In this document: positions 46,201 through 60,590 of the stretch, one piece after another
Position numbering within the stretch: the first letter of the stretch is position 1
How the letters are laid out: every line of letters begins with the position of its first letter
Source of the DNA: Peromyscus leucopus
Lineage: Eukaryota; Chordata; Mammalia; Rodentia; Cricetidae
NCBI RefSeq assembly: GCF_004664715.2
Contig: NC_051083.1
Location: 95,987,161 to 96,051,160 of the forward strand
Reading direction: 5' to 3'
Length of the DNA: 64,000 bases
Translations under genes and position numbers: made by a program
The notes under the pieces: generated by a model
What the model was told of the DNA's origin: nothing
Databases searched by the model: none
The model's input: the letters and a program-made list of their open reading frames with translations, nothing else

Positions 46201-47153
46201 GCTGCCCCTTCATTCGTCAACTGCGGCCGATTGTCAAGGGCAGGAGCTAGCCAAGATCGTAAAACCCACTCCTGCCATGGAGTCTACTGTGCGTCATAGA
46301 TATCGAAGGAGTGGGTGGCACGAATAAGTCTGTGAGTTGAAGGAAGCAGGAAGATGGGATAATAGCAGGCTACCCCACCCAGCGTCGAGCCCTGGTGTCA
46401 TCTTCCCTGAGTGAGCGTGTGGGAGGAGAGAGAGATCCCTCGCGAGGGCCTCTGGGGGTCTTGGCTACTGCTGGAGCAATTGCTGCCTCGGTTCCCAGTA
46501 CTCCTACGGCTTCCTTCTGTCAGAAATCAATTTTCCAGAAACTATTAGCTTCGTTTCCCCCTACCTTTACTGATGACGTGCCTCTTTCCTCCTGGGATAG
46601 AAGATGCTAGCAGAAAAATGTCACATACGAGTTTTATGATGTGTTGAATTTTCCTGAATGTGATTCAGTTTCTGTTTTCCTTTTGAAGAAAACTGGTTTT
46701 TCACTAGGATTACCCCAAGGGCCACATCCAGGTACCCAGCAAAGAGAATTATGTGGGTTTGCATACGATTTGCATATATCCCTGTGGGCTGTGCATCAGT
46801 GCACAGGATGCCTTTTTACTGTGGTTTTTCAAGGCAATGGAAGATTGGATCACATTTGCCACAGGCAGTCTCCCTTCACTGAGGAGGTGTCCGTTTCCCC
46901 ATTTCCCCAGAATACCCCTCCTCTTCCTGCCTGTGTATGAGTTGGGATGCCTGTGATCCCTGGGCTGAAAATAGCTCCATGCTAGGCAGCTGCTGGATCT
47001 GCTTTCTGTAATGTCTTCTTCCACTCCTCAGTCCTGAGAGGTGGATGCTGCTATCTCTAGTTCCTACGCAGGAAAACAACTTTAAAGGAAGTGTGATTTG
47101 CTCACGGCCATTCCCCTGGGGAATGTGAGGATGCCTGACCCCCCCTCCATACG

Positions 47154-47164
47154 CCCCCCCCCCC
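47154..47164. repeat. (C)11 tract
   Basis: Eleven C within a C-rich stretch. Confidence 0.9.
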
Positions 47165-47199
47165 AGGCCTTTGTTTTTTAGCTACATTGTATTTTCTTT

Positions 47200-47500
47200 C
47201 ATGTCTGTACTGTTTGATGTTCTGCCTTTTATACTTGCTGCTTCTCACCGGGTACTGGTTTCTTCATGCATGGACAGTCTGGTTGCCATTTGAATGGCAG
47301 TGGACTGTTACACAATATTGAGGGATTGTAGTTTACTTAACCTATCTCCCTAGTTGGTTTGTTTCCAGTTTCTCAGTATTATAGAGAAAACAAGTCTAAA
47401 TACCTTTGTGCAGATAAGGGTGGTTTGTGGGTTGGGTTTTGTATGTGTTTGAAGATAGTCTTCACAGTACTAGCACTGGATCAAAGTAAGTTTTAGGATT
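47200..47500 (-). mobile_element. Ancient L1M fragment, antisense
   Basis: 'tggtttgtttccagtttctc' and 'ctagcactggatcaaagtaa' resemble reversed L1M 3' text. Confidence 0.45.
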
Positions 47501-47826
47501 CCTCAGCAAGTCTGTGCCATGTAGTGAGGATCTGAGTGTCCACTGTCCATCCAGGACTGAGGAAAAAGAGGAGCTTTAGGGAGAGCTCCTCCCTCCGTCA
47601 ACAGTCAGTGTGGTTGAGAGAGCTGATACGGCAGAGAAGGGATGGTACAGACGGGGCTTTGCAAAGGGTCAGTGAGACCGCTGAAACACATGTCCCCTGA
47701 CAGTATCTCAGAACACACAACATGACATGAGAAGCACAGGGAAGGGACAACTGTCCTTCCTTCCTATGCCTGAACCCTCAGTCCCTTCTTCCCTAGGACT
47801 ATGGCTGCTGAGCTCATCCTGGGCGA

Positions 47827-47868
47827 GGACACACACGCACGCACGCACGCACGCATGCACGCACGCAT
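47827..47868. repeat. (ACGC)n repeat
   Basis: About ten ACGC/ATGC tetramers, CpG-rich, similar in kind to 18597-18632. Confidence 0.93.
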
Positions 47869-48524
47869 GTGCGCAAGTCCATAAATCCATTCCTGCACCC
47901 CACTGGGCATCTGAGGCATGTCACTGCCACTTAGCTGCATTGGGGCGGGGGCTGTTGAGCAGAGGTCAGAGGGAAGGAAAAGGCAGCGGAGAAAGTGATG
48001 AATGGAGACTTGCCAGGTCTCTTCTTCCCCTGTGTGCCCTCGGAAACTGGGGCAGCAAACGTGGTGTCCAGGCCACACTCATTTATCTGACAGACCAGTG
48101 TTCACACTCCCAGTATATTGCTCAATGCATTGTTATGAACCAAGTGCTGTGTGGGCTGTTGGAAAGACTGTGTGGAACATTGGGTACCAAAGGTGTGTCC
48201 AACACATGGGCCGAATGTGGCTAAAGAGTGCTATAAATATAACGCAACACAAAATCCTAAACCGCAGACACTTGACCATGGCCAGAGCGAACGTCACGGG
48301 ATAGCCCCTGGCTTTAGTCGCTCCACTTACGGCCTTCTTTCTGCCCCGTCTTACACTTGTTCCTTGGTGTCTTGCTGTTGGACTTATTACTCTTTCTCTG
48401 TGTACATGTTTCCATGATTTTGTTTTGGGCTCTGTGCTGATGCCCCCTCCCCCATCTTTGTATGTTCGCCTTATCCTCTTCATGGAGTTTGTGGCTCATA
48501 TCATAAATGCCTGTATTACCTCAT

Positions 48525-48690
48525 CTGGCCAACGGCTCTGGGAATGAGATGTCGCCTTTTCCATTAGACAGATGAGTAAAACTGAGTTGAAGAGATACTG
48601 CGATTTGTCCAAAGCTCTGAAATCCGTAAGTGATAGAACTGGGATTTTAGTACATCCCCCTTCTAGGATCCAGGTATCCACAACGTCACC
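48525..48690 (-). mobile_element. MIR SINE, antisense
   Basis: 'ttagacagatgagtaaaact' and 'gatagaactgggattttagt' are in reversed MIR order. Confidence 0.75.
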
Positions 48691-49639
48691 CACCACACTC
48701 TAGAGTCTATACAGTCCCTGCAGGAATGTTTCTATGTGGATATTGCATAGACACAGCTATTCCATTTTCAACATGGCTGCCATGGACTTCGTCATTTCCT
48801 TACCCTTGCTTCAATCAGCTGTTGCCTGTCTCTGCCATTGCAATAAATGGCGTCACCAATCCAGTGATGGCCAAGCTCCTAGTACGACTCTGAGAGTCAC
48901 TGCTGTCCTTCCTCCCCCTCGACCCCACCCTCCTGTCTTCTACCAGATCCTTGTGATTTTCACTCCTCTCTTCATTTCCTGCTGCTTTCCCTACAGAAAC
49001 GACCTTGTTCTAGGCCCCTGGGGCGGCCCCCTTGTCAGCACCCTGCCTTTCCCCTGTCTGCTCTAAACTGACCCTGATACCCTCATCTGAATGACCAGAA
49101 CTCACATTCCTCAAACTCCCTGCCATGAGTGGTAGTGGGTGGCTCTGGAGCAGAGCACGGAGATGGCTGCCCAGGGACTGAAATCCATCTGGAACCCATG
49201 TTTTGCTTGGCCCATTGAGCATTCTTAAGACAGTTTGAATAGTTGCCTGCATTTAAAAATCAGGACATTCCACATAAAGTTTCATGTTTCTGGCTTTCTT
49301 CTGAAAAAGCAAGAAACGGGCACCTTGAGCCATAGTCTAGGATGGCAGAACTAAGTGGTGGCCAACTCTCTAGAAAGGGTGTGGGCTGTTTACCAGGCTC
49401 TAGTGGTCCTGAGGATCTCTGAGTCCTAGTCATGCTCCTGCTTCCTAGAATCTTTGTAAGACATGGCATATTTGACCTTGCAGTTCAACAGATGCTCGTA
49501 GTCTAAAGCCCTCACTCAGCCTAGCTCCTTGAGGCTCACATGGCCCTGTCTGGGGCAGACCAGCTTTGCTAACTGCTTACTCACTGCCTCCATTACATTC
49601 TCCCTGGGACTGTACTATTACAATTATTATTGTTAATAT

Positions 49640-49930
49640 TATTATTTGGTGTGTGAAAGAGAGTTGTATGTGCTTGTGAGAAAGATGTATTTATGTGAGT
49701 ATGGGTGTGCATGTGCCCCAGCATGCATGTGAACTTAGAGGACAACTTCTGGGAATTGTTTATCTTGTTCCACCATGTTTTGAGGCAGGATGTCTCTTGT
49801 TTCTGCTGGTCTGCATTCTCCAGGATAGCTGGACCACAACCTTCCAGGGGATTATTCTGTCTCTGCCTCCCATCTCACCATAGGAGTGTTGAGAATACAG
49901 ATGTGCCCCACCACATCTGGCATTTTTACT
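49640..49930 (-). mobile_element. Composite B3-like SINE, antisense
   Basis: 'gcatgtgaacttagaggaca', 'gaggcaggatgtctcttgtt' and 'ccccaccacatctggcattt' follow the same order as the copy at 250. Confidence 0.6.
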
Positions 49931-50084
49931 TGGTTCCCGGGGATCAGGTCACTAGGCATGAACAACACACAAGTTTACCTGTTGAACCCTCACCCCCCAC
50001 CCCCCACTACTATCACCGAACTCTTACTGTCTGGCTCAGAATTGCCTGCCTCATGTCTGCCTGGGTGCAGATCGAAAGGCCTGG

Positions 50085-50290
50085 GGCCCTCCTGAAGTCC
50101 CACTCATTTCTCAGGACTCTGCTCCAATGCTGCCTCGATGAGGAAACATTCCTCACCCTACCTCCACCTCCCACTCCCAGGCTGCGTTTTGTCTTCCCAG
50201 AACTGGAAGCACTAACCTCAGTCACCCCACCCCCAGCTTTCTGTATCGTCACTATCGCCTGCATTTCTCAAGCTGACGGGGCCTTGCCTT
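50085..50290 (+). mobile_element. L2 LINE fragment (weak)
   Basis: 'tctcaggactctgctccaat' and 'gaggaaacattcctcaccct' resemble the L2 3' region. Confidence 0.4.
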
Positions 50291-50694
50291 CTTCCAACAT
50301 CTGCAAGGTACAGACAACTGTTGGACACAGGAACGAATCAGTGAAAGGCTGGCGTGGGCAAACACTGCTGTAGGAGGAGATGGCATCACCCCCATGTTGG
50401 GGGATGGGAAGGTGTTTTTCAGGTCCCTTCCTGAAGCACACCTTCCAAGTGCCTAACCAGAGGGCTACCTGCAGCAGCTTGTCTACCATGTCCCTCCATA
50501 CATGCAGGCCTACAAGGATAGTAGTTGCCAGCAGTAATAGGAGAGGAAAGGTGTCACCCGGTGTTCCTGGGAGGGGTCATTCAGTAGGTGAGAAATGGTA
50601 CAACCCCTGGAAAAAACGCTTACAAGGGCTCTAGATTGATGGTTGACAGGAAGAGAACATTGATGCTCCTTGAGCAACCATGTTGGGGCAGACT

Positions 50695-51040
50695 TTGGGG
50701 ACACCACTATCCCAATTTGATGGGCAAGTAAGATTTGCAAAATTGTTGCAAGTTTTTCAGAGCCAAACAGCTAATGAAAGGTAGACTCAAAATTTGAACC
50801 CAAATCTGCCAGGTGGTGGTGGCGCTCACCTTTAATCCCAGCACTCAGGAGGCAGACGTAGGTGGATCTGTGAGTTCGAGGCCAGCCTGGTCTATAGAGT
50901 GAGCTCCAGGACAGCCAAGGCTATAGAGAAGCCTTATCTTGGAAAAACCACAACCAAACAAACAAAAAAATTGAACCCGAATCTATCTGACTTCAACATT
51001 AACCTCTCAACTACTGTGTCATATTATTTAGAATCATGAG
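50695..51040 (-). mobile_element. MIR SINE, antisense, split by a B1
   Basis: 'ttcagagccaaacagctaat' (left of the B1) and 'tctgacttcaacattaacct' (right) form one reversed MIR. Confidence 0.65.
50808..50970 (+). mobile_element. B1 SINE with target-site duplication
   Basis: A full B1 with CAAA tail is flanked by ttgaacccaaatct (50794-50807) and ttgaacccgaatct (50971-50984). Confidence 0.95.
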
Positions 51041-51401
51041 GAAATAAATATAGACACAAAGACAGTTACATATATAGATAGTACTAATTTAAGTATTAAT
51101 TTTAAAACTTAATCCTGGGGCATGGAGAAAATGATGGAGGATGCACAGTCATGTTATTAGTGAAGGTTCTAGTCTAGGAATCAAGGGCTGGGAATGCTTT
51201 CCTCCTTTGCTTCTATCTTCTTTCCGGTTTTTTAAAAACTCCAAATCGCCTTTAATAATCATGAATGACTTTTAGACCAAAACAGAAACCTCTCTTTCTA
51301 ATGGTGTGATATCAACTGGCAGAAACCGGGGTCGAGAAAGGGCTGCCATGGTTCCTCGCTAAGCATCGAGGCCCTTGGAAGGTTCTGTCATTGACAAGTG
51401 A

Positions 51402-53407
<2,006 letters not shown>

Positions 53408-53417
53408 AGGTGCTTGG

Positions 53418-53482
53418 ATTTTTGTTTTGTTTAATTTTGTTTGTTTTTTGTTTTTTTGTTTTCTTGTTTTGGTTTGTTTCTC
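53418..53482. repeat. T/G-rich low-complexity tract in the 3' UTR
   Basis: TTTTG/TTTG units begin 11 bases after the TMEM164 stop codon; U-rich in the mRNA. Confidence 0.9.
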
Positions 53483-54230
53483 CCTGAGGAAGCAAGTCCT
53501 GACTTGATTCAGAGAACACCCAGTTCTTGACAAAATCATTGGAGAGGGCAGTAGGATGCTTGGTGTATTTACTTTTTTCCTCCTCTCTGTCCCTTTCTTC
53601 CATTACTCTTCCCTCCCCAGCTCCTCCCCATGGATGGCTCTTCGTGCCCAGGCATAGTTCTGGGGGCTGGCACTTACGCCCTTTCATCCATCCCTTGGTC
53701 TCTTGGTCCCTCCTGTGCCCCACTCCCTCTGCGTGGCCTTCCGCAGGGAAATGGTAGTCAGCGGGCCCCTCTCACTGCTTGTTGGTGCTTTTGACAACAG
53801 CTAGTTGAAGAAGCAGGGAACAACATGCAGTCATTAGTTCTTCCAGTATCCCAGCAATGAAATAGTGTTGGGTTCATTTCTCCACTGCCAGGGACCTCCA
53901 GGCTCATGCTGGGATCCCCTTTTATCTCCAGCATAGCCTCCACCAGAAGGGGACCAAGACCTTGTTTCTATACCAGCTGCAAGCCCAGAGCCAAGGGACT
54001 TCCCAGATCACAGCCAAAATAGATTCTTCCAGTGACGGGTATCCCATGACTCAAAGCAGGGAGCCACCCAGCCGCTCCTTCTAGGGTGCTGCCTGGGGTG
54101 GCAGGTGATAGCAATGTGCAGCCCAAGGGCATGATTGTGTAGAGGGCTGCTGGAGATCTGTTGCCACAGTGAGGCTAAAGAGGGTGAAGGTGTGCACAGT
54201 ACCAGGCAGGACACCCCCTCCCCAACCCAA

Positions 54231-54266
54231 AACAAAAACAAACAAACAAACAAACAAACAAAAAAA
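54231..54266. repeat. (CAAA)n in the 3' UTR
   Basis: About nine CAAA units. Confidence 0.93.
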
Positions 54267-57200
54267 CCCTTCCCTGTGAAAGCTGAGAACAGATCCACAT
54301 CCCAATCTGAAGTGAGCATAGAGATTTAGACAGGAACTAAGTCGAGGGGCAACTTGAGAAAGCTGTGATCGGAATCACACCGCTGTCCTGTCGATAACCG
54401 GCAACGTTCTAGTCTCAGCTGCCCCCGTGAACCATCCTCATCGTCTCTGTATGTGTTTATCTGTGTCTCTTTGTCTGAGGCCGCTTCATGGGAGAGGGAG
54501 CTGGGGTTGGCCGTGGGTGCTGTTTGCCTGTTTGTATTTTAGATGTTTGAAATGGGGTAAACCCTTGCATTTCGGGAAGGTACTCTAGAGACATTCCTGG
54601 TACTTAGAGGACGTGGCCACAGCTCCTAAAGGCAGTTTCCTTAGGGTTAGATTTCTTTCACGTAGCTAGACTCTGCTCCAAGTGCTCAGTGTGGGGGAAA
54701 CGTCACTGGTTTTGCAGGTTGACAATGTCCAAAGCCCAGGCGTAGGTTGAAAGGGAACTGCCAATGGGTCAGGTCCGCATAGGTAGAGGTTCAAGTGTTC
54801 TTTGGTTGAAAGGTACTTAGTGGTGTGTGGCTGCGCATTTACTGACTCCTTGTTGACTTCTAGTAGGAGGCGGTTTGCTTAAGCGTAGAACAGTTTGTAC
54901 CTCGACCACCCCATTGCCTTGTTCTAGTTGCAGTATTCAATGTGAGTTTGTGGGTATTAGGCCTAACCTGAGCTTCAGTGCCTCAGTGGCCATGATTTTA
55001 TGAAGTGGACTTGCAGGGGAAGCAGCGGCAGGAGAATCTGCTGGAGCAAATGGAAAGTAAGGGAAGCATCTCTGGGGACGGCTACTTGCCCATGAGGTGA
55101 TGGACTCTGAGATACAGAGAGCAGGAAAGGGAGAGCTCTTAGTGCGCTGGCCCCCTTGAGCTCCTGCCGGGCGGGGCTCTTCCTCCTCTCACCTTCTTGC
55201 TGGGCTCTAGAAATGCTTCTTCAGTTGCTCATCTGCCCCCACCCCCTCAGAGGAGTCGATGGATGAAGAGAATGTGAGAGCCTCCCTGGCTCTGGGCCTC
55301 CCTCTAAAAGAAGAATGTGGAAAGAGGTCATGGGAGGGAAGCCTATGAGGGCCTGCCTTGGCCTCTGCCACAACATGGAGCTGCTTCCTGCAGTGATGCA
55401 GGGCCTCCGCTGAGGGAGCCACCTCCAGCATGCCACAGAGGTGGGAGCGCCACGCAGGCTTCTTCCCTATCTGAGGCACCACCGTGGCCCAGATTGCCAG
55501 GCATCCTGGGCTTTCCCTGCATTGGCATGCCTCCAGGAGCTTGCCTCTGCTTTGGCACCAGCTCAGCAGACCCATTTCTGGTAGGCTTTTCTGGTGCTCA
55601 GAGGGAGAGAAGAAATTCCAAACCCTGTTGTCTGGCTTGGCCAGGCCAGAGTCAGCCACAGCTGTCAAGAAGGGGGAAAGAAAGGGGGGAATGCAGGGGG
55701 CCTAGGTTTGCTCACATGTAAAGAAGTTAAAGAAGCAGATGATGGCCCCTTCAACAGACTCCGTAGGGAGTCTTGGCCTGGGTTTGAGGTGTTGGGGAGC
55801 AGGGGACCTCTTCATTGTATCTCACTCTCACCTTGGTCCAAACCCACATGGAAAGTGGTAACCTGCCTAGGCACTAAGCACTTTGACTTGGGAGTTGCCC
55901 CCCAGGTATGCCAACAGCCTGCCTGATGGTAGAGACTATCTGTGGTACCAGGGACAAAGGAGAAGACAGTTTGCACTGACTCTGAAGGGCCAGGCCTTTC
56001 TTGTCCCTATGAAGGCTGTTCCTTAGCTACCTTGGCCAAAGTTCCGTGTGCAGTCTACCAGCGTGTGTGAGCTCAGTGTCTGTGTGAGAGTACTCATAGA
56101 GGTGGCCAGTTTCTTCGTGATAGTCCCGGCAAGAGAGAACGAACAGTGCATCCTCAAGTCCTCGACGTCTATGGTCAAGGGGCTGTGCCAACAAGAACAG
56201 TTGGCTACACTGGACAATTTGTGGCAGCCACTCTGAGCAACAGAGGTTGTCTTGCTTCCTGAAAGGTCCTTCCCGCCCCCCAGTATTTGGTTTTGTATAA
56301 GACTTGGCCCAACATCCTCTCAGAAGCCTAGCAGCAAGTACTTCTGTCGTCCTGTGATGCACTGTGGGGCTCTGGAGCCACCACCTCCACCTCTCCTGAG
56401 TCTGCCTTCTGTCTGTCTGTGGACTTCTGTACCTGTGGCTTTACAGGGTCGAAGTGGGCTACGTGGGGTCGGCCATGCTCTTTATGCCGTGCTGCTCTAG
56501 AGTGCCCGTCCGATGGTCCCTTTTGCTGGAGCCTCTGGTTTGCTGTGTGTGGTCGTGGAGGACTCAGTGTTTTTGTGTGTAATTACCAGCTTCACAGATA
56601 GCTCAATGTCAGCAGGGCTCTACACAGGGGAACTGGGGTTAGGTAATGCTCTGAGTTGTGTTGAACTGGGTGTTCAGGAGATGCCAAGGGCCCTTTGAAC
56701 CCTCCAGCTGCCAAATAGACTTCCCTAGGATTCTGTCACCTGCCTTGTCTGGGAGAGGACTTTCTTAACAGTTTCTACTGGAAGGGAGACTTGTGGGGAG
56801 GGATAGGGGGCCTTCTGACACTCGAGGACAGGACACTGCTGCTGGTTTGAGCGAGCCAGGACCGGGCCTCCCAGGCCACCTGGGAAGGCCCAAGACTGGG
56901 AAGGAGTGTCCTGAGTCTTCTCCTGGCCTTGCCCTCTCTGAGGTAGGAGTCCACGAGGGGAGTCAGTCTTCCTCTGGCGTACACAACTGCAGGAAGACCG
57001 AGGCACTTGCCATGGCCCTTGTCTGAGACACTTTTGTCCACTGATTTGCTACTCGGGCCACTAAACCGACCCCTACCCCCCACTCAATGATAAACAAATC
57101 AAAAACAAATGTCGTCTTAAGCAGAAATGATGTTTTGGAAACTCTTGATTCATTTTAGTGTCAACGCTATATTAGATTTTAAAGCATTCTTCATTTATTT

Positions 57201-57526
57201 GATGCAATTGTAGTGAAGAGAACGGAATTGAATGATGTACAATTATTCCTTCTGGGACACTGGTGAACGCCTCTTCCTCCATCCTTCTTCCCATGCTGAG
57301 ACTGCCATGTACTGTCCCCCTCATGTGTAAGGCTCCCTTGAGAGCCAATCTCTGAACTCCCTAGATGGCAGCAAGATCGAGCCTCTTTGTTAGGCTGCTT
57401 CTGGGGTGTTCTTTACTCCCCCACCTCCAGTCTACCTCCCCTCTTTGGGGGTTTTTGTAATGTGTTTTCTCTGTTTTGTAAAACCCCTTTGATTGTACTG
57501 AAGTGGTTTCTGCAGCCACCTTTGGA

Positions 57527-57532
57527 AATAAA
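57527..57532 (+). terminator. TMEM164: Poly(A) signal AATAAA, likely main 3' end of TMEM164
   Basis: A canonical AATAAA is preceded by three TGTA motifs (57456, 57477 and 57494) of the kind bound by CFIm. A U/GU-rich stretch (ttaatttgtgta) follows within 20 bases. Cleavage would fall near 57545-57555. This is the best-formed 3' processing site in the region. Confidence 0.75.
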
Positions 57533-57660
57533 TGGTCCTTAATTTGTGTACTTAGCATTTTGAATCTTAGCCTCAGGTGTTTCTGCTGTTGAAGATCCCT
57601 GAATGAAAAGGAACCCTCCCCATGGGACTTATTGTTATAATGTTTTCTTCATTTACTGTT

Positions 57661-57666
57661 ATTAAA
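57661..57666 (+). terminator. TMEM164: Alternative poly(A) signal ATTAAA
   Basis: The common variant hexamer ATTAAA lies 134 bases after the first signal. It has T-rich upstream sequence and a weak GT-poor downstream region. It could serve as a secondary cleavage site near 57685. Confidence 0.4.
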
Positions 57667-57690
57667 AGATTTATGAGAACTCAGGCGTCC

Positions 57691-57975
57691 TGGCCTTGCT
57701 TCTCAGAACCCTCTTAAGAAGGCTTTGCAAAGGAGACAAAAGGGATCATTTGTTGGCCTGGTGTGTTATGAAGTAGCTACCACCTCCCCAAGCCAGGGCA
57801 GCTGGGCTCAGCATAGTGACTTGCCTTGATTTCCCCTACACTGCCTACTTCCACTGAGGTTCCTGAAGCCTGTCAGGCCATTCACTCTAAGGGGAGCTTA
57901 TCAGCCAGGGACATGGCTCTCTGGGCCCCATGGTTTGCTATGCCAGATGGTGAAGTCAAACAATGCAACTTTGGG
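57691..57975. other. Intergenic sequence, nothing recognised
   Basis: Unique-looking sequence directly downstream of the TMEM164 3' end. No repeat or gene was seen. Confidence 0.6.
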
Positions 57976-58194
57976 ACTTGGGAGATGGCTCAGTATATAA
58001 AGTGTTTGTTGAACAAGCAAGAGCTCCTGAGTTTGAATCGCCAGTACACATGTAAAAGCCAAGTACAACAGCATGAACTTTTAACCCCATCCCTTGGACG
58101 GAGACAGATTCCAGGGCCTTAGATAGCTAATCTGGCCAATCAATGGAAAGACATTCGTCATTCATCTCTGACCTCTGAACACATGTGGGTGAGG

Positions 58195-58246
<52 letters not shown>

Positions 58247-58250
58247 CGCA
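57976..58250 (+). mobile_element. Composite B3-like SINE, sense, with (AC)n
   Basis: The head is 'ggagatggctcagtatataa', followed by 'gagtttgaatcgccagtaca' and 'catctctgacctctgaacac', then an AC array at 58198-58240. It is the sense counterpart of 250-548. Confidence 0.65.
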
Positions 58251-58865
58251 ACTTTAAAACATGTTGACTTCTGGCCCATAGCCTCCAAATGCCCTTCAAG
58301 TAAGCAGTATCCATTTAGGGTCAGACTGTCCCTTGGACAATAAGCAAGATAATAGTGTCCTTCGGCAACAACCGGCTGTGCTTATCCAAAGTCCTCTGCC
58401 TTTTATTTGCTGATGTTGCCACTTCAAGAAGGGATGCATAGTGACAGTCAGTGCAGGAGGACCCCTCTCACCCCCATTGGCCAGGTGTTGGCCCCCAGGC
58501 TGTGAAGCGTGCAGCACCTTATAGTCCCTGACTAGAAATAACTAGAAATAAACCAGCTGGGTTTTTAATTTCATTTGCTGCTCAGGTTCCCACTCTGTAA
58601 AGCAATAACTACAACTGTGTGCCAGTCCCAGTGTTCAGTGCCTCTCCATGTGTTCCCAAAACACCCCCCCCCCCCATGCTCTGGGAGTTGACTGGCAATG
58701 TGCTTCCCACTGAAGGGGAGAAGCTGAGTCAAGTGAGGCTCAGTAATAAGCAAGAAGCTAGAAACCAGTACTATAAGCTGCACCTCCCTTGGGCTCGACT
58801 GCCTTTTTGGTGTGTTAGATTGCTAGGGAGACCATGGCTTAGGGGCCCAGCTCTCAGAGAAAAGG
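58251..58865. other. Intergenic sequence, nothing recognised
   Basis: Contains a (C)12 run near 58664 and otherwise no repeat I can name. Confidence 0.5.
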
Positions 58866-59110
58866 GAAGAGAGGTCTGGGAAGATGACTGGATAAGGGAC
58901 TGCTGGGAAAACAGAAGGATCCGAGTTCGGATCTCTAGAATCCACGTAAAAGCCAGGCTTGCCTAGATGTTCCCGTGACGCCAGCCCTGATGGGAAGGAG
59001 ACAAGAGGGCTGCTGGGGGCTTGCTGTCCTGCCAGGCCAGCTGGAAAAAAAAAGGTGAGCTCCAGGTTCAGCAGACAAGGACGGCCTCATTCAAAGTCGG
59101 CTTGACTCGC
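58866..59110 (+). mobile_element. Composite B3-like SINE, sense
   Basis: 'ggatccgagttcggatctct', 'ccacgtaaaagccaggcttg' and 'ggtgagctccaggttcagca' are in the order of this composite family. Confidence 0.65.
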
Positions 59111-60454
59111 CTCGCCCAGTCAGTGTTATGTGTAGCATTTGAGATGGCTAAATTGCAAGCCAAGGAGCAGTAGACACATTGCTGCATTGATAGACACATT
59201 CCACAGGAGACTCCCTAACCTTGACATGTCAGCTGCCTGGGATCCCAGCATCTCACAAGGCAAGTCCCAGTAATAAAGGTGGATCCTGCCTTGGCCTATC
59301 CCTGCCAGGGTCTGCGGACAATAGCATGAGCCGCTGGTCTATTCTGTTATCCGACAACTCAGTCCCAGCCCCGCCTCTGTACCAGCCACCAGCTTTCCCT
59401 GGTACAGAGACTCTTGTCCTTTAACCTCCTTTTCCCAGGGGCTTTCAGAGGGGGCGCTAGCCTGCCTCGGCTCTATCTACAGGTTCCTCCTTCCTACCAG
59501 CCAAGAGCACAACCTCTTCGCTATTTCATTTGTTCACAAAGATCCTGGACCGTCCAGCATTATGTCTCATGGGAACTCAGGCCCTTCCTATGCATCTTTG
59601 GATCTACCTTATGTTTGGAAGGTGCCAGAGTGATCAGGCTCATAAATGCTGTGTATTTATGGCCTGGAAGGCAGCGGTGCGGGGGTGGGGGTCAGGTAGA
59701 GAATATCAATGCCGAGGCCTGACTCAAGCACATAATTCCAGGCAAACTTTTCTGTTGTTCTTGTACTTGCTTTAAGCCCCCAGGTTCTGAGTCATCTCTT
59801 TGACCTGCCAGTCTATAGCGGTGCTTTTACGAAACCTTTTAAGACATCTCAAAGGCACGAAGAGGAACAGCTAAATCCAACTTAAGGGAGCGAACATTAC
59901 CAGTGCAATTGACGCTCCTCCAGACAGTTAGAAATCATTCCTCCACATTTCATAGATTCTGAGGAGGTACCTTAGAGGGCCCCTTCTGGGCATGAGGGAT
60001 AGGGGGCAGAGTAGTTGGCCTCTGCGTCTCATCACACAGCTTGTCCTCAGAGTAGCCATTAGCAGCTACGGGGGTGTTGACTGCACTCGCCCGCTGTGCC
60101 TTTATGCGCCCTATGTTGGGGAAGTCTGTGGGGATGTGGTGTGGGTAGAAGAGGTGCTATCTGTTTTAATGGATTTTTCTCTTTTTCTTTGGCTCTAAGA
60201 CATTTTTGGTCATGTTTTAATATCTCTAGAAAGCTGAATGCACCTTATGATCAATGACACGCACCTTCTTTCACTTCCAGTGGTATAAACTAAGAGCTGT
60301 CTTACAGCCTAAAGTGCTTTAGAGTCGCCTTAAATACTGGAATTGTTTCTTCTTCCCTTCTTCAAGGAAGTCACTTTCCTGCTACAGGAAACCCCTTGGT
60401 GAAAAGAATTATAAACTTTTAGCATGTGACATCATCATCACACTTTGTCCAACC
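59111..60454. other. Intergenic sequence, mostly unrecognised
   Basis: No coding exon or named repeat was seen. A CTCF-like core (AGGGGGCGCTAG) ends at 59460. Confidence 0.5.
59447..59460 (+). promoter_or_regulatory. CTCF-like motif (partial)
   Basis: AGAGGGGGCGCTAG contains the AGGGGGCGCTA core, but the 5' CCA part is missing. Confidence 0.3.
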
Positions 60455-60590
60455 TAGATGTGGTAGTACAGGCCTGAAATCCCAGTACTTGGGATCCTCA
60501 CACTTGGGATGTTGAGGCAGGAGGACTCCAAGTTGGGAAGACAGCCTGGGCTACAGAGCAAGACCCCATGTCAATGAAAGAATGCATAAA
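60455..60590 (+). mobile_element. Old B1-type SINE
   Basis: 'gatgtggtagtacaggcctg' and 'gcctgggctacagagcaaga'; a short internal segment with 'acttgggat' occurs twice. Confidence 0.75.

Larger units (their letters stand above)
53408..57690 (+). other. TMEM164: TMEM164 3' UTR
   Basis: Non-coding sequence runs from the stop codon to the candidate poly(A) sites near 57550 and 57690. It is unusually free of SINEs and LINEs compared with the introns, which is expected for mature mRNA under constraint. It carries a T-rich tract just after the stop (53418-53482), a CAAA repeat (54231-54266), and several open frames on both strands that I regard as chance. A long 3' UTR of roughly 4 kb is in line with what I recall for mammalian TMEM164. 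The exact 3' end is inferred. Confidence 0.8.

Noticed and set aside
49705..50373. 222-codon open frame on +
   Set aside because: It spans a composite SINE and an L2-like fragment. The composition is that of repeats.
55207..55721. Overlapping open frames on both strands in the 3' UTR
   Set aside because: They lie in a GC-richer part of the TMEM164 3' UTR where chance frames are long. There is no recognisable product.
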